10,302 nt of DNA from an uncultured Oscillospiraceae bacterium (GCA_905236265.1 CAJOOV010000139.1:1-10302), one strand, 5' to 3'; counted from the first letter of the stretch, positions 1 to 5,375 are shown. The notes: generated from the letters alone by a model not told the origin. Numbers and translations: made by a program.

Positions 1-530
1 ACGTCGAAGGTGCCGCCGCCCAGGTCATAGACCATGATCTTCTGGTCCTGCTCCTTGTCCACGCCGTAGGCCAGGGCTGCGGCGGTGGGCTCGTTGATGA
101 TACGCTTGACCTCAAGACCGGCAATCTTGCCTGCGTCCTTGGTGGCCTGACGCTGGGAGTCGGTGAAGTAGGCGGGGACGGTGATAACGGCCTCGGTGAC
201 CTTCTCGCCCAGATACGCCTCGGCATCCGCCTTCAGCTTCTGGAGGATCATGGCGCTGATCTCCTGAGGCGTGTAGCGCTTGCCGTCGATGTTCACCTTG
301 TAGTCGCTGCCCATCTCACGCTTGATGGAGATGACGGTGCGGTCAGGGTTGGTGATGGCCTGACGCTTTGCCACCTGACCCACCATGCGCTCGCCGTCCT
401 TGCTGATGGCCAGCACGGAGGGAGTGGTGCGGTTGCCCTCTGCGTTGGTGATGACCACAGGCTCGCCGCCTTCCATCACGGCCACGCAGCTATTGGTTGT
501 ACCCAAGTCGATACCGATAATCTTAGACAT
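1..530 (-). CDS. dnaK: DnaK (Hsp70) chaperone, N-terminal 176 residues, cut by window edge
   Basis: Cytoplasmic ATP-dependent Hsp70 chaperone that binds exposed hydrophobic segments and works with DnaJ and GrpE. Reading the minus strand from the ATG at 530-528 gives the start of the ATPase domain. The phosphate-1 loop GIDLGTTNSCVAV lies near residues 6-18, ITVPAYFTDSQRQATKDAG and IINEPTAAALAYG near residues 115-155, and the phosphate-2 loop YDLGGGTFDV at the cut end. Compared with E. coli DnaK, about 23 residues are missing after the KREMG segment, the known Gram-positive deletion. An AGGAGG Shine-Dalgarno at 539-544 sits eight bases before the ATG. It is the third gene of hrcA-grpE-dnaK and should share CIRCE/HrcA control. 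The substrate-binding domain lies outside the window. Confidence 0.98.
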   Translation of the reverse strand, partial: MSKIIGIDLGTTNSCVAVMEGGEPVVITNAEGNRTTPSVLAISKDGERMVGQVAKRQAITNPDRTVISIKREMGSDYKVNIDGKRYTPQEISAMILQKLKADAEAYLGEKVTEAVITVPAYFTDSQRQATKDAGKIAGLEVKRIINEPTAAALAYGVDKEQDQKIMVYDLGGGTFD

Positions 531-593
531 AATGTTTTCCTCCTAAATCTATAAAAAGATAAGTTTTAACAGGTTTATCACCCCGCACCCCGT

Positions 594-657
594 CTGTAGG
601 GGCGCACCGTGTGCGCCCGAAGAAATGCGGCGGCTGGGTGGGCGCACGCTGTGCGCC
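594..657. repeat. Two adjacent palindromic repeats in the grpE-dnaK gap
   Basis: The 164-base gap between grpE and dnaK holds two near-identical hairpins. The first has arms GGGCGCAC and GTGCGCCC (600-607 and 611-618) around a three-base loop. The second has arms GGCGCAC and GTGCGCC (641-647 and 651-657). The first lies in a 26-base unit (594-619) that recurs at 4011-4036 with 24 of 26 bases identical, so it is an interspersed element. Neither hairpin is followed by a convincing U-tract on the minus strand, so they do not look like a simple terminator. In the grpE-dnaK mRNA they could influence processing or stability; that part is inference. Confidence 0.8.
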
Positions 658-694
658 ACTGCAAAATATGCCTCGAAAGGCGGTTGTGGACAAA

Positions 695-1270
695 TCAGTT
701 TGCCACCTGCACCATGGCGAAGCGGATGACCTTCTCTCCCATGATGAAGCCGGTCTGAAAGACCTGCGCCACCACGTTCTCCCCCAGCGTCTCGTCCTCA
801 ATGTGCATCACCGCATTGTGGAAGTTGGGGTCAAAGGGCTTGCCCAGAGCGTCAATGGGCTTGATGCCCAGCGAATCCAGCACGTTCACAAGCTGGGTCA
901 TGGTCATCTCAACGCCCTTGAGAAACGCCTCGTCCTCGCTGCCCTGCTTCAGCGCCCGCTCCAGATTGTCGTACACCGGCAGAAATGCCAGCGCAGCGTC
1001 GGCCTTTGCCTTGGAGTAGGCATCGCTCTTTTCTTTGGCGGAGCGGCGGCGGAAGTTGTCGTACTCGGCAGCCAGCCGGAGAAGCTGATCCTCCTTGGCG
1101 GCAAGCTGCTGCTTAAATGTCTCGGCGGGGTCAGTCTCCGCCGTCTTTGTCTCACTCTGCTTCTGGGAATCCGGCGCTGCCTCCTCGTTGACCTTGGCTT
1201 CTTCCGCCGCTGCTGCGGTTTCCTCCGCCGTGGTCTCCGGGGTCATGTTCTCGGTTTCCTGTTTGCTCAT
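695..1270 (-). CDS. grpE: GrpE nucleotide exchange factor for DnaK
   Basis: Cytoplasmic homodimeric co-chaperone that releases ADP from DnaK and so drives substrate release. The 191-residue product has a Glu/Ala/Thr-rich disordered N-terminus (about residues 5-50). A long helical dimerisation region (about 52-110) contains LLRLAAEYDNFRRRSAKEK, the classic GrpE helix motif. The C-terminal beta domain (about 120-190) contains LGKPFDPNFHNAVMH. The family's usual Arg-Pro-Ala near the C-terminus reads Arg-Phe-Ala here (residues 183-185), a small departure. AAGGAGG lies 10 bases before the ATG. The gene starts 21 bases after the hrcA stop and precedes dnaK, so it is the middle gene of the class I heat-shock operon. 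The long N-terminal tail is common in Firmicutes GrpE. Confidence 0.97.
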   Translation of the reverse strand: MSKQETENMTPETTAEETAAAAEEAKVNEEAAPDSQKQSETKTAETDPAETFKQQLAAKEDQLLRLAAEYDNFRRRSAKEKSDAYSKAKADAALAFLPVYDNLERALKQGSEDEAFLKGVEMTMTQLVNVLDSLGIKPIDALGKPFDPNFHNAVMHIEDETLGENVVAQVFQTGFIMGEKVIRFAMVQVAN

Positions 1271-1291
1271 CTATTTCCAGCCTCCTTGCAG

Positions 1292-2404
1292 CTATTGGTT
1301 TTTGTCATCCTCCCCGCTGGGAGGCTTGGGCGGGTTCAGCGCCTTCCGCTCCCGCTGGGGCAGGGAGGTGGTCTGTGGGGCGCTGAAGAGCTTGCTCAGA
1401 TTATCCGCCAGATAGGACAGCTTTGCCGTCACTCTTGCATAATCCATCCGGGTGGGGCCTACCACGCCAATCACGCCCTTCAGCCCCTCGCCAATGTCAT
1501 AGCTGGCCAGCACCACGCTGGTGTCCTTCAGCTCCTCCGCCACGTTCTCCGGCCCGATGAGGATTTTCGTATCCTGTTCCCCCTCCAGAACGGGGAGGGA
1601 CATCTTGGAGAACTCCGGCTCTCCGGAGAGGTAGGTCATCAGCTTTTTTGCCTTGCTCAGATCCTGATACTCCGGGCTTTCCAGCAGGTGGCCCACGCCG
1701 CTGGTGTGGACGCTGCCTCTGCCCAGATCCTCCAGCACATCCATGGCAAAGCTCACCACCAGTGAAATGAGACCGTAGGAGTCGTTGTCCGCCTTTTCGG
1801 ACACCCGGTTCAGCTCTGCGCTGAGCTGGCTCAGGCTCTTTCCGGTGAAGCTGGTGTTCAGCAGGGTGCTGAGAAGCTGAAGCTGGGGCTCGGTGATTTC
1901 ACCGGGCAGGTGAATCAGCTTGTTCTTCACGCCGCTGCCGCTGGTCATCACCACAGCGATAAAGCTCTTGGCATCCACCATCAGCAGGTCATAGCGGGAA
2001 ATGGTACTCTGGCGGCTCCCGGCGGTGAGGGAGAAGGCGGGGTAGTTCGTCATCTGGCTGACCAGACGTCCCGCCTGATCGATCACCCGGTCAAGCTCCT
2101 GCATCTTGTTTTCCAGCGCAAGGTTGATCCGGTCAGTCTCCTGAATGGACAGCTTGTGCTCCTCCATCAGCTCGTTCACATAGAAGCGGTAGCCTGCAGG
2201 GGTGGGAATCCGCCCCGAGGAGGTGTGGGGCTGTTCCAGATAGCCCAGCTTTTCCAGCGCCGCCAATTCGTTTCGGATGGTGGCGGAGGAGCAGTTCAGC
2301 GCCGCCTTTTCCGCCACTGCCTTGGAGCCAATGGGCTCTGCAGTCTGGATATAGTTTTCTACCACCGCCCGGAGAATCCGCCTGCGGCGATCTGACAGTG
2401 CCAA
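1292..2404 (-). CDS. hrcA: HrcA heat-inducible transcription repressor
   Basis: HrcA binds CIRCE operators as a dimer and represses class I heat-shock genes; its folding is known to depend on GroEL, which links repression to chaperone supply. The product (370 residues from the TTG start) has an N-terminal winged helix with IGSKAVAEK and SSATIRNELAALEKLGYL (about residues 25-55). The HrcA signature SSGRIPTPAGYRFYV follows at about 62-76, and a GAF-like central and C-terminal region ends in MDYARVTAKLSYLADNLSK. About 25 extra polar, Pro-rich residues follow. I choose TTG at 2404-2402 because GAGG (2416-2413) is eight bases away and the protein then begins MALSDRRRRIL, as in many HrcA proteins. 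The ATG at 2410-2408 lies only two bases from that GAGG but cannot be excluded. First gene of its operon, directly downstream of CIRCE. Confidence 0.96.
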   Translation of the reverse strand: MALSDRRRRILRAVVENYIQTAEPIGSKAVAEKAALNCSSATIRNELAALEKLGYLEQPHTSSGRIPTPAGYRFYVNELMEEHKLSIQETDRINLALENKMQELDRVIDQAGRLVSQMTNYPAFSLTAGSRQSTISRYDLLMVDAKSFIAVVMTSGSGVKNKLIHLPGEITEPQLQLLSTLLNTSFTGKSLSQLSAELNRVSEKADNDSYGLISLVVSFAMDVLEDLGRGSVHTSGVGHLLESPEYQDLSKAKKLMTYLSGEPEFSKMSLPVLEGEQDTKILIGPENVAEELKDTSVVLASYDIGEGLKGVIGVVGPTRMDYARVTAKLSYLADNLSKLFSAPQTTSLPQRERKALNPPKPPSGEDDKNQ

Positions 2405-2410
2405 GCCCAT

Positions 2411-2416
2411 CACCTC
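2411..2416 (-). promoter_or_regulatory. Shine-Dalgarno that decides the hrcA start
   Basis: On the minus strand GAGGTG runs directly into an in-frame ATG at 2410-2408, too close for a normal Shine-Dalgarno. The in-frame TTG at 2404-2402 is eight bases from GAGG, a normal spacing. This favours TTG initiation for the repressor, which would also lower its synthesis rate; the second point is inference. Confidence 0.55.
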
Positions 2417-2422
2417 ACTTCT

Positions 2423-2449
2423 TTAGCACTCAATCTCCCTGAGTGCTAA
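2423..2449 (-). promoter_or_regulatory. CIRCE operator (HrcA binding site)
   Basis: A perfect inverted repeat TTAGCACTC-N9-GAGTGCTAA with arms at 2423-2431 and 2441-2449, identical to the CIRCE consensus. It starts four bases downstream of the -10 box of the hrcA promoter and so covers the expected transcription start and early leader. HrcA bound here would block the promoter and thereby control its own operon. Confidence 0.98.
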
Positions 2450-2453
2450 AGGT

Positions 2454-2482
2454 ACTATAACACCGGAGGGAATGATTGTCAA
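2454..2482 (-). promoter_or_regulatory. Sigma-A promoter of hrcA-grpE-dnaK
   Basis: The minus strand reads TTGACA (2482-2477), a 17-base spacer, then TATAGT (2459-2454) preceded by TGT, an extended -10. The -35 box is a perfect consensus match. The predicted start, near 2447, falls inside CIRCE, as expected for HrcA-repressed operons. Confidence 0.93.
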
Positions 2483-2531
2483 TAGGTGAATTGGTGAATA
2501 GTTTGTGAACCTTCCGGGGGAAGAATGCTGG

Positions 2532-2565
2532 AAAAAACTGCCCCTCTGTTTTATCAGAGAGGCAG
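2532..2565 (-). terminator. Rho-independent terminator after folT
   Basis: On the minus strand CTGCCTCTCTG and CAGAGGGGCAG form an 11-pair stem, with one G-U pair, around a six-base loop. TTTTTT (2537-2532) follows. It lies 21 bases past the folT stop and separates that unit from the hrcA promoter. Confidence 0.95.
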
Positions 2566-2586
2566 TCAGATTGCCAAAGGGTATGA

Positions 2587-3624
2587 TTACTGCTCCGTGA
2601 GGGCGAAGGCGAGAACCTCCCCCGTCCTGTCGTCCACTGTGGCGGTGAAGCCGCACTGACGCTTCATCGCCTCCTCCTTGGAGGCGGGGGATTTGGAATA
2701 GCCCCAGAAGGTGTCCATGTCCTCTTCTGCGCCGTCCGTCACGGCGTAGACGGCGGCGGTGTAGGTAGTCTCATGGCTCAAAAAGGGGCGCTTTGCGGAC
2801 TCTACAATGGTCACGACTGTCTCGCCGTCAAAGTCCTCTGTCTGGGCGGTGAGGATGTCTGCCATTTTGAGGTTCTCCTCCCTGCGCTGCTGCTTTGTGT
2901 AGGAGGCGGAGAGGGAGGTGGTGTTGTAATAATAGGTGAGATACCCCAGCACACTGGCAGAGCCGAGGACAAACAGTGCCCCCAGCAGGGCGAGCTGCTT
3001 TTTCGTGAAGCGGAGGGGGGCGCTTTCGCCGTGGGTCAGTCCCATCCGGCTGGTGACGGGCAGGACGGCGGAGAGGAGAACGGTCAGCACCACGGACTCG
3101 ATGGGGAACAGAAAGAGGTTTTTCACCATGCCGGGGACGGTGAGCACATAGGGTGCCCCGTCCATGAACAGGCGGTAATACCAGATCATAATAGGGGTTT
3201 GCAGCAGAATGTTGACAAACAGGCAGATGCAGAACCGGCTGAGCATCACCCGCACCGGGGTGAGCTTCGCCCGGTAGAGGAACAGGGCGAAGAGGAGGGA
3301 GCCTGCCACCTCTGTGAGAAGAAAGGGAGGGAAGTACACCCCCTCCGGGTGGATGAGATAGCCCAGAATGTCGGTGACCACGGCGCAGAGGGCGGCCATC
3401 ACCGGGCCGAACACCATGGCGCCCACGGCGTTGGCGAGAAAGGCGGTGTTGATCTTCAGCCCCGGCGCAAGGGGAATGGCCACCAGCTTCAAGGCCAGCC
3501 GGACGGCGATCATCAGCGCCGCAAAGACCAGCATACGGGTGTCCCGCAGCTCTGCGGCGGCGTCCCGCCAGTAGGCGGCGGAAAAGGGGTGGGGGTAGAG
3601 GGCGGTGGATTTCTGACGGTGCAT
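2587..3624 (-). CDS. folT: FolT-like folate ECF transporter S component with an extra C-terminal domain
   Basis: Membrane substrate-binding component predicted to capture folate and to couple to the shared ECF energising module, which is not encoded here. The 345-residue product has hydrophobic segments at about residues 31-50, 60-90, 96-117, 130-150 and 165-192. Family-like motifs are GLKINTAFLANAVGAMVFGP and CAVVTDILGYLIHPEGVYFP. Family members are usually near 170-220 residues. Here another hydrophobic segment (about 209-232) and a soluble tail of about 110 residues (233-345, with a KQQRREENLKMADIL helix) follow. The ATG at 3624-3622 is chosen because AAGGAG (3638-3633) lies eight bases upstream; in-frame extension further upstream would translate the riboswitch. 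The tetrahydrofolate riboswitch ahead of it supports folate as substrate. The role of the tail is unknown. Confidence 0.88.
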   Translation of the reverse strand: MHRQKSTALYPHPFSAAYWRDAAAELRDTRMLVFAALMIAVRLALKLVAIPLAPGLKINTAFLANAVGAMVFGPVMAALCAVVTDILGYLIHPEGVYFPPFLLTEVAGSLLFALFLYRAKLTPVRVMLSRFCICLFVNILLQTPIMIWYYRLFMDGAPYVLTVPGMVKNLFLFPIESVVLTVLLSAVLPVTSRMGLTHGESAPLRFTKKQLALLGALFVLGSASVLGYLTYYYNTTSLSASYTKQQRREENLKMADILTAQTEDFDGETVVTIVESAKRPFLSHETTYTAAVYAVTDGAEEDMDTFWGYSKSPASKEEAMKRQCGFTATVDDRTGEVLAFALTEQ

Positions 3625-3643
3625 GGGAAACGCTCCTTCCATG
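3622..3643 (-). promoter_or_regulatory. Possible hairpin enclosing the folT Shine-Dalgarno and start codon
   Basis: On the minus strand CATGG (3643-3639) can pair with CCATG (3626-3622), with further A-U pairs inside. This places AAGGAG (3638-3633) mostly in the loop and the AUG in the stem. It could provide translational control linked to the riboswitch upstream. The stem is only five to seven pairs, so this is a candidate only. Confidence 0.4.
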
Positions 3644-3668
3644 GGCAGTTGCCACAGGAAACGGGAAA

Positions 3669-3696
3669 GGGGTGAACTGTGGACACAGTTCACCCC
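3669..3696 (-). promoter_or_regulatory. Perfect 13-bp hairpin between the riboswitch and folT
   Basis: Arms GGGGTGAACTGTG and CACAGTTCACCCC are perfect complements separated by two bases, so an 11-pair stem with a six-base loop is realistic. It begins 18 bases after the riboswitch aptamer and is followed on the minus strand by TTTCCCGTTTCC, a weak U-rich tract. It is probably part of the riboswitch expression platform, perhaps a weak terminator. A flanking pair, TGCCACA (3718-3712) with TGTGGCA (3656-3650), shares bases with the 3' strand of aptamer helix P1, so those two pairings are mutually exclusive. Confidence 0.65.
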
Positions 3697-3714
3697 GCAA
3701 GCCTGATGCCTTGT

Positions 3715-3811
3715 GGCAGCGGGATGCGGCGAAAGCACTGCGGGATAACCCCATTCGTCCGGCGGACAACTCCCCGTTCCGCCGGCACTGCACGCTTTGG
3801 CCTACTCTGCC
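3715..3811 (-). ncRNA. Tetrahydrofolate (THF) riboswitch aptamer
   Basis: The minus-strand leader of folT matches the known folT-associated THF riboswitch element by element. Helix P1 pairs GGCAG (3811-3807) with CTGCC (3719-3715). Next come AGTAG, then GCGTGCAGTG, corresponding to GCGUUAAGUG in the Eubacterium siraeum aptamer. P3 pairs CCGGCGGA with TCCGCCGG around a GGGGAGTTG loop. ACGAA and a GGG/CCC stem follow. P2 closes with AAAGC/GCTTT, and the 3' junction GCATCCCG can pair GGGA of the P3 loop with TCCC as the pseudoknot. Known members sense reduced folates and turn off folate uptake or synthesis genes. The match was made by eye from memory of the consensus, not by covariance-model search. 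Confidence 0.9.
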
Positions 3812-3823
3812 TGATTGGAGTCT

Positions 3824-3851
3824 ATTATATGGATTCAGACGAATAAATCAA
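3824..3851 (-). promoter_or_regulatory. Sigma-A promoter of the riboswitch-folT unit
   Basis: The minus strand reads TTGATT (3851-3846), a 16-base spacer, then a perfect TATAAT (3829-3824). The predicted start is near 3817, a few bases before the riboswitch begins at 3811, so the aptamer would lie at the very 5' end of the transcript. Confidence 0.85.
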
Positions 3852-3878
3852 GAGTGTTCCCTTAAAAACATGGATTCC

Positions 3879-3899
3879 ACAGGTAATATCTGTACCTGT
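3879..3899. repeat. Short inverted repeat upstream of the folT promoter
   Basis: ACAGGTA (3879-3885) and TACCTGT (3893-3899) are perfect inverted arms around seven bases. The site lies about 28 bases upstream of the -35 box. It could be an operator or the remains of a hairpin; nothing else identifies it. Confidence 0.4.
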
Positions 3900-3949
3900 C
3901 TGCGTTATTCACTGAACAAAACGGGCTTTGGGAGATGAACGAATAAAAG

Positions 3950-3985
3950 GGGCTGTCCCACAAAAGGAAAATGCACAGACAGCCC
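3950..3985. repeat. GGGCTGTC/GACAGCCC inverted repeat
   Basis: Arms GGGCTGTC (3950-3957) and GACAGCCC (3978-3985) flank 20 bases. Read on the minus strand, the stem is followed by CTTTTATT, so it could act as a weak terminator for transcripts entering from the lysozyme gene side. Confidence 0.5.
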
Positions 3986-4010
3986 TCTTTGTCGGCTTCG
4001 CTGACAGCCC

Positions 4011-4036
4011 CTGTAGGGGCACACAGTGTGCGCCCG
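4011..4036. repeat. Second copy of the interspersed palindromic repeat
   Basis: This 26-base unit begins CTGTAGGGGC and ends GTGTGCGCCCG. It matches 594-619 at 24 of 26 positions, in the same orientation, 3.4 kb away. Its centre GCACACAGTGTGCGC is palindromic. Confidence 0.8.
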
Positions 4037-4065
4037 GTTACTCCCCCAGTCAGCTTTACTGACAG

Positions 4066-4164
4066 CCCCCTCTAAGAGGGGGCCATTGGCAAAGATTGAT
4101 AGTCGTAATAGATTTGCCAATGCCTCCCTCTCTGAGGGAGGTGCCCCGAAGGGGCGGAGGGAGG
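4066..4164. repeat. Cluster of four consecutive hairpins
   Basis: In order: CCCCCTC/GAGGGGG (4066-4072, 4076-4082); CATTGGCAAA/TTTGCCAATG (4084-4093, 4113-4122) with a 19-base loop; CCTCCCTC/GAGGGAGG (about 4123-4141); and GCCCC/GGGGC (4143-4147, 4151-4155). Three of the four have three-base loops. The final GGAGGGAGG can also pair with CCTCCCTC, so alternative folds exist. This looks like a composite interspersed repeat, not an operator or gene. Confidence 0.75.
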
Positions 4165-4249
4165 TCTCCCCCGCCCGCTTCGCTGACAGCCTTTCGCAGA
4201 GGAGTGCCTGCGGCTGGCACGGCGAAGCTGTGACGGAAGGAGAGGCAGA

Positions 4250-4293
4250 AAAAGAATGCGTATTTTCAACGCAACGTGCTGAAAATACGCATT
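4250..4293 (-). terminator. Possible terminator downstream of the lysozyme gene
   Basis: AATGCGTATTTTCA (4255-4268) and TGAAAATACGCATT (4280-4293) are perfect 14-base arms around an 11-base loop. On the minus strand the stem is followed by CTTTTTCT. It lies about 108 bases past the lysozyme stop. The stem is AT-rich, unlike the other terminators here, so it may be another repeat hairpin that happens to terminate. Confidence 0.55.
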
Positions 4294-4400
4294 TCTTCTT
4301 GACGACCCCTTTGGTGGAGGTGCCTGCCCAAAGGGCAGACGGAGAGGAATAGGGATTTGCGCAATCTGCCTCTCATGAGACAGCCCTTTGTTTGCAATAT

Positions 4401-5375
4401 TCAGATGGACTCCCCCAGCACCTTTCCCGCCGCCTGTGTGACCTTCAAGGCCACATCTGCCTGCCCCTGAGAGGTGACCGCATCGGGGAGACAGCGCCGC
4501 AGCAGGGCGGCGAGGGGAGAGGCGGGAGCCTGCTTGCCGGAGACGGCGGAGAGGACAGTGAAATCCTGCGTCCAGCTCTGGGAGCCGGAGGTGTTGGAGG
4601 CCGTCAGCAGGAAGGTGTAATCGCCGGGGCTGAGCCTGTCAAAGGGGATATAGCGGCTCAGGGTGTGGACAGAATAGGTGGTGGTGTAGGGGGTGACTTC
4701 TGTGGGGGGGACGACCTCTCTGCCGTCGCCGTCCAGAAGGGAGACGGTGACATGGGAAATCAGACTGTCAGAGTATACGTCCCCGTACAACTCTGCGCCC
4801 TGCCCCTGATGAAGGCTGTCCGGGAGACTGACCCCCACGATGGAGGGGGCGTCGCCGGTTCCGGTGCCTTTGCCTGCGTACTTGGGCCAGTAGGTGCTGC
4901 GGGCGAGAGTGCCCCGGCGGACGGAGACGGTGGGATAGTTCTTGGGGATTTCAAAGTGGAAGCACCAGTAGTGCCCCGCCTGATAGGCTCCGGTGGCATC
5001 GTCGTGTACGGAGCGGATGTATTTCCAAGTCCCCGGCTTGTCGTTTTCCAGCTCGTAGTGGAGGAACTTCAACTGCCCGGTGAGGGTGTTCCAGTCCTTG
5101 GGGCGGTACTGCTTGAGGCGCTGGAAGCGCTCGTTGTGCCACTGGCAGATGCCGTAGCTGGTGCCGCCGTCTCCCACGGCGTTGGGGTTGAAATTGGATT
5201 CACACTGGACATTTGCCAGCACGCCGCAGGCGGCGGCGTTGTTCAGTCCCATCTCCGTGCGCAGATACTGGTAAATAATCGTCTCGTTGGAAACCGCAAA
5301 GGCATCCTGCGGCAGCAAGCTGACCACGGCCAGCAGAGCCAGCAGCAGGGAAAGCGCCCGTCTTGCTTTCTTCAT
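4401..5375 (-). CDS. Secreted phage-tail-type lysozyme domain protein
   Basis: Probable exported peptidoglycan hydrolase. The 324-residue product starts with a signal peptide: MKKARR, a Leu/Ala-rich core (residues 7-21) and an AFA cleavage site near residue 27. Residues about 34-165 resemble the lysozyme domain found in phage tail proteins. YLRTEMGLNNAAACGVLANVQCESNFNP contains the likely catalytic Glu59, and SYGICQWHNERFQRL resembles the lytic transglycosylase Gly-Gln-Trp segment. Residues about 178-276 look like a beta-sandwich (GDYTFLLTASNTSG), plausibly a binding or spacer domain. The last 45 residues are helical. There is no LPxTG sorting signal, so release or non-covalent wall association is likely. 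TAGGAG lies nine bases before the ATG. It has its own promoter. No holin or other phage gene is nearby, which argues for cell-wall remodelling over a prophage remnant. Confidence 0.85.
   Translation of the reverse strand: MKKARRALSLLLALLAVVSLLPQDAFAVSNETIIYQYLRTEMGLNNAAACGVLANVQCESNFNPNAVGDGGTSYGICQWHNERFQRLKQYRPKDWNTLTGQLKFLHYELENDKPGTWKYIRSVHDDATGAYQAGHYWCFHFEIPKNYPTVSVRRGTLARSTYWPKYAGKGTGTGDAPSIVGVSLPDSLHQGQGAELYGDVYSDSLISHVTVSLLDGDGREVVPPTEVTPYTTTYSVHTLSRYIPFDRLSPGDYTFLLTASNTSGSQSWTQDFTVLSAVSGKQAPASPLAALLRRCLPDAVTSQGQADVALKVTQAAGKVLGESI

Larger units (their letters stand above)
3945..4386. repeat. Gene-free mosaic of short hairpin repeats
   Basis: This stretch between the folT promoter and the lysozyme gene has no credible gene. 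It is a run of small palindromes and reused motifs. CTTCGCTGACAGCC occurs at 3996-4009 and 4178-4191, with a variant CTTTACTGACAGCC at 4054-4067. Three related units centred on a GTGCC hairpin followed by a GGAGGGAG-like segment lie near 4134-4164, 4198-4247 and 4313-4347. GGGCTGTCCCA at the left edge (3950-3960) and TGAGACAGCCC at the right edge (4376-4386) are near-perfect inverted ends. No transposase or clear target duplication is seen. Open frames here are products of the repeats. Confidence 0.8.

Noticed and set aside
594..657. Terminator between grpE and dnaK
   Set aside because: The hairpins are strong but lack a U-tract on the minus strand, and dnaK has no evident promoter of its own downstream of them.
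611..1765. Long plus-strand open frame opposite grpE and hrcA
   Set aside because: It runs antisense to two clear genes, has no family-like motifs and is low-complexity Leu/Gly/His-rich, typical of a high-GC shadow frame.
3625..3738. Upstream extension of folT to an earlier start
   Set aside because: The extension would translate through the riboswitch aptamer and hairpin; a good Shine-Dalgarno supports the ATG at 3624.
4026..4352. 108-codon plus-strand open frame in the repeat block
   Set aside because: It is made entirely from hairpin repeats; such frames arise from interspersed repeats and have no ribosome binding site.
3945..4386. CRISPR array
   Set aside because: Repeats are unequal, palindromic and irregularly spaced, with no uniform spacers and no cas genes nearby.
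4401..5375. Prophage remnant
   Set aside because: The lysozyme-like gene has a signal peptide and its own promoter, and its neighbours are all housekeeping genes with no structural, integrase or holin gene.
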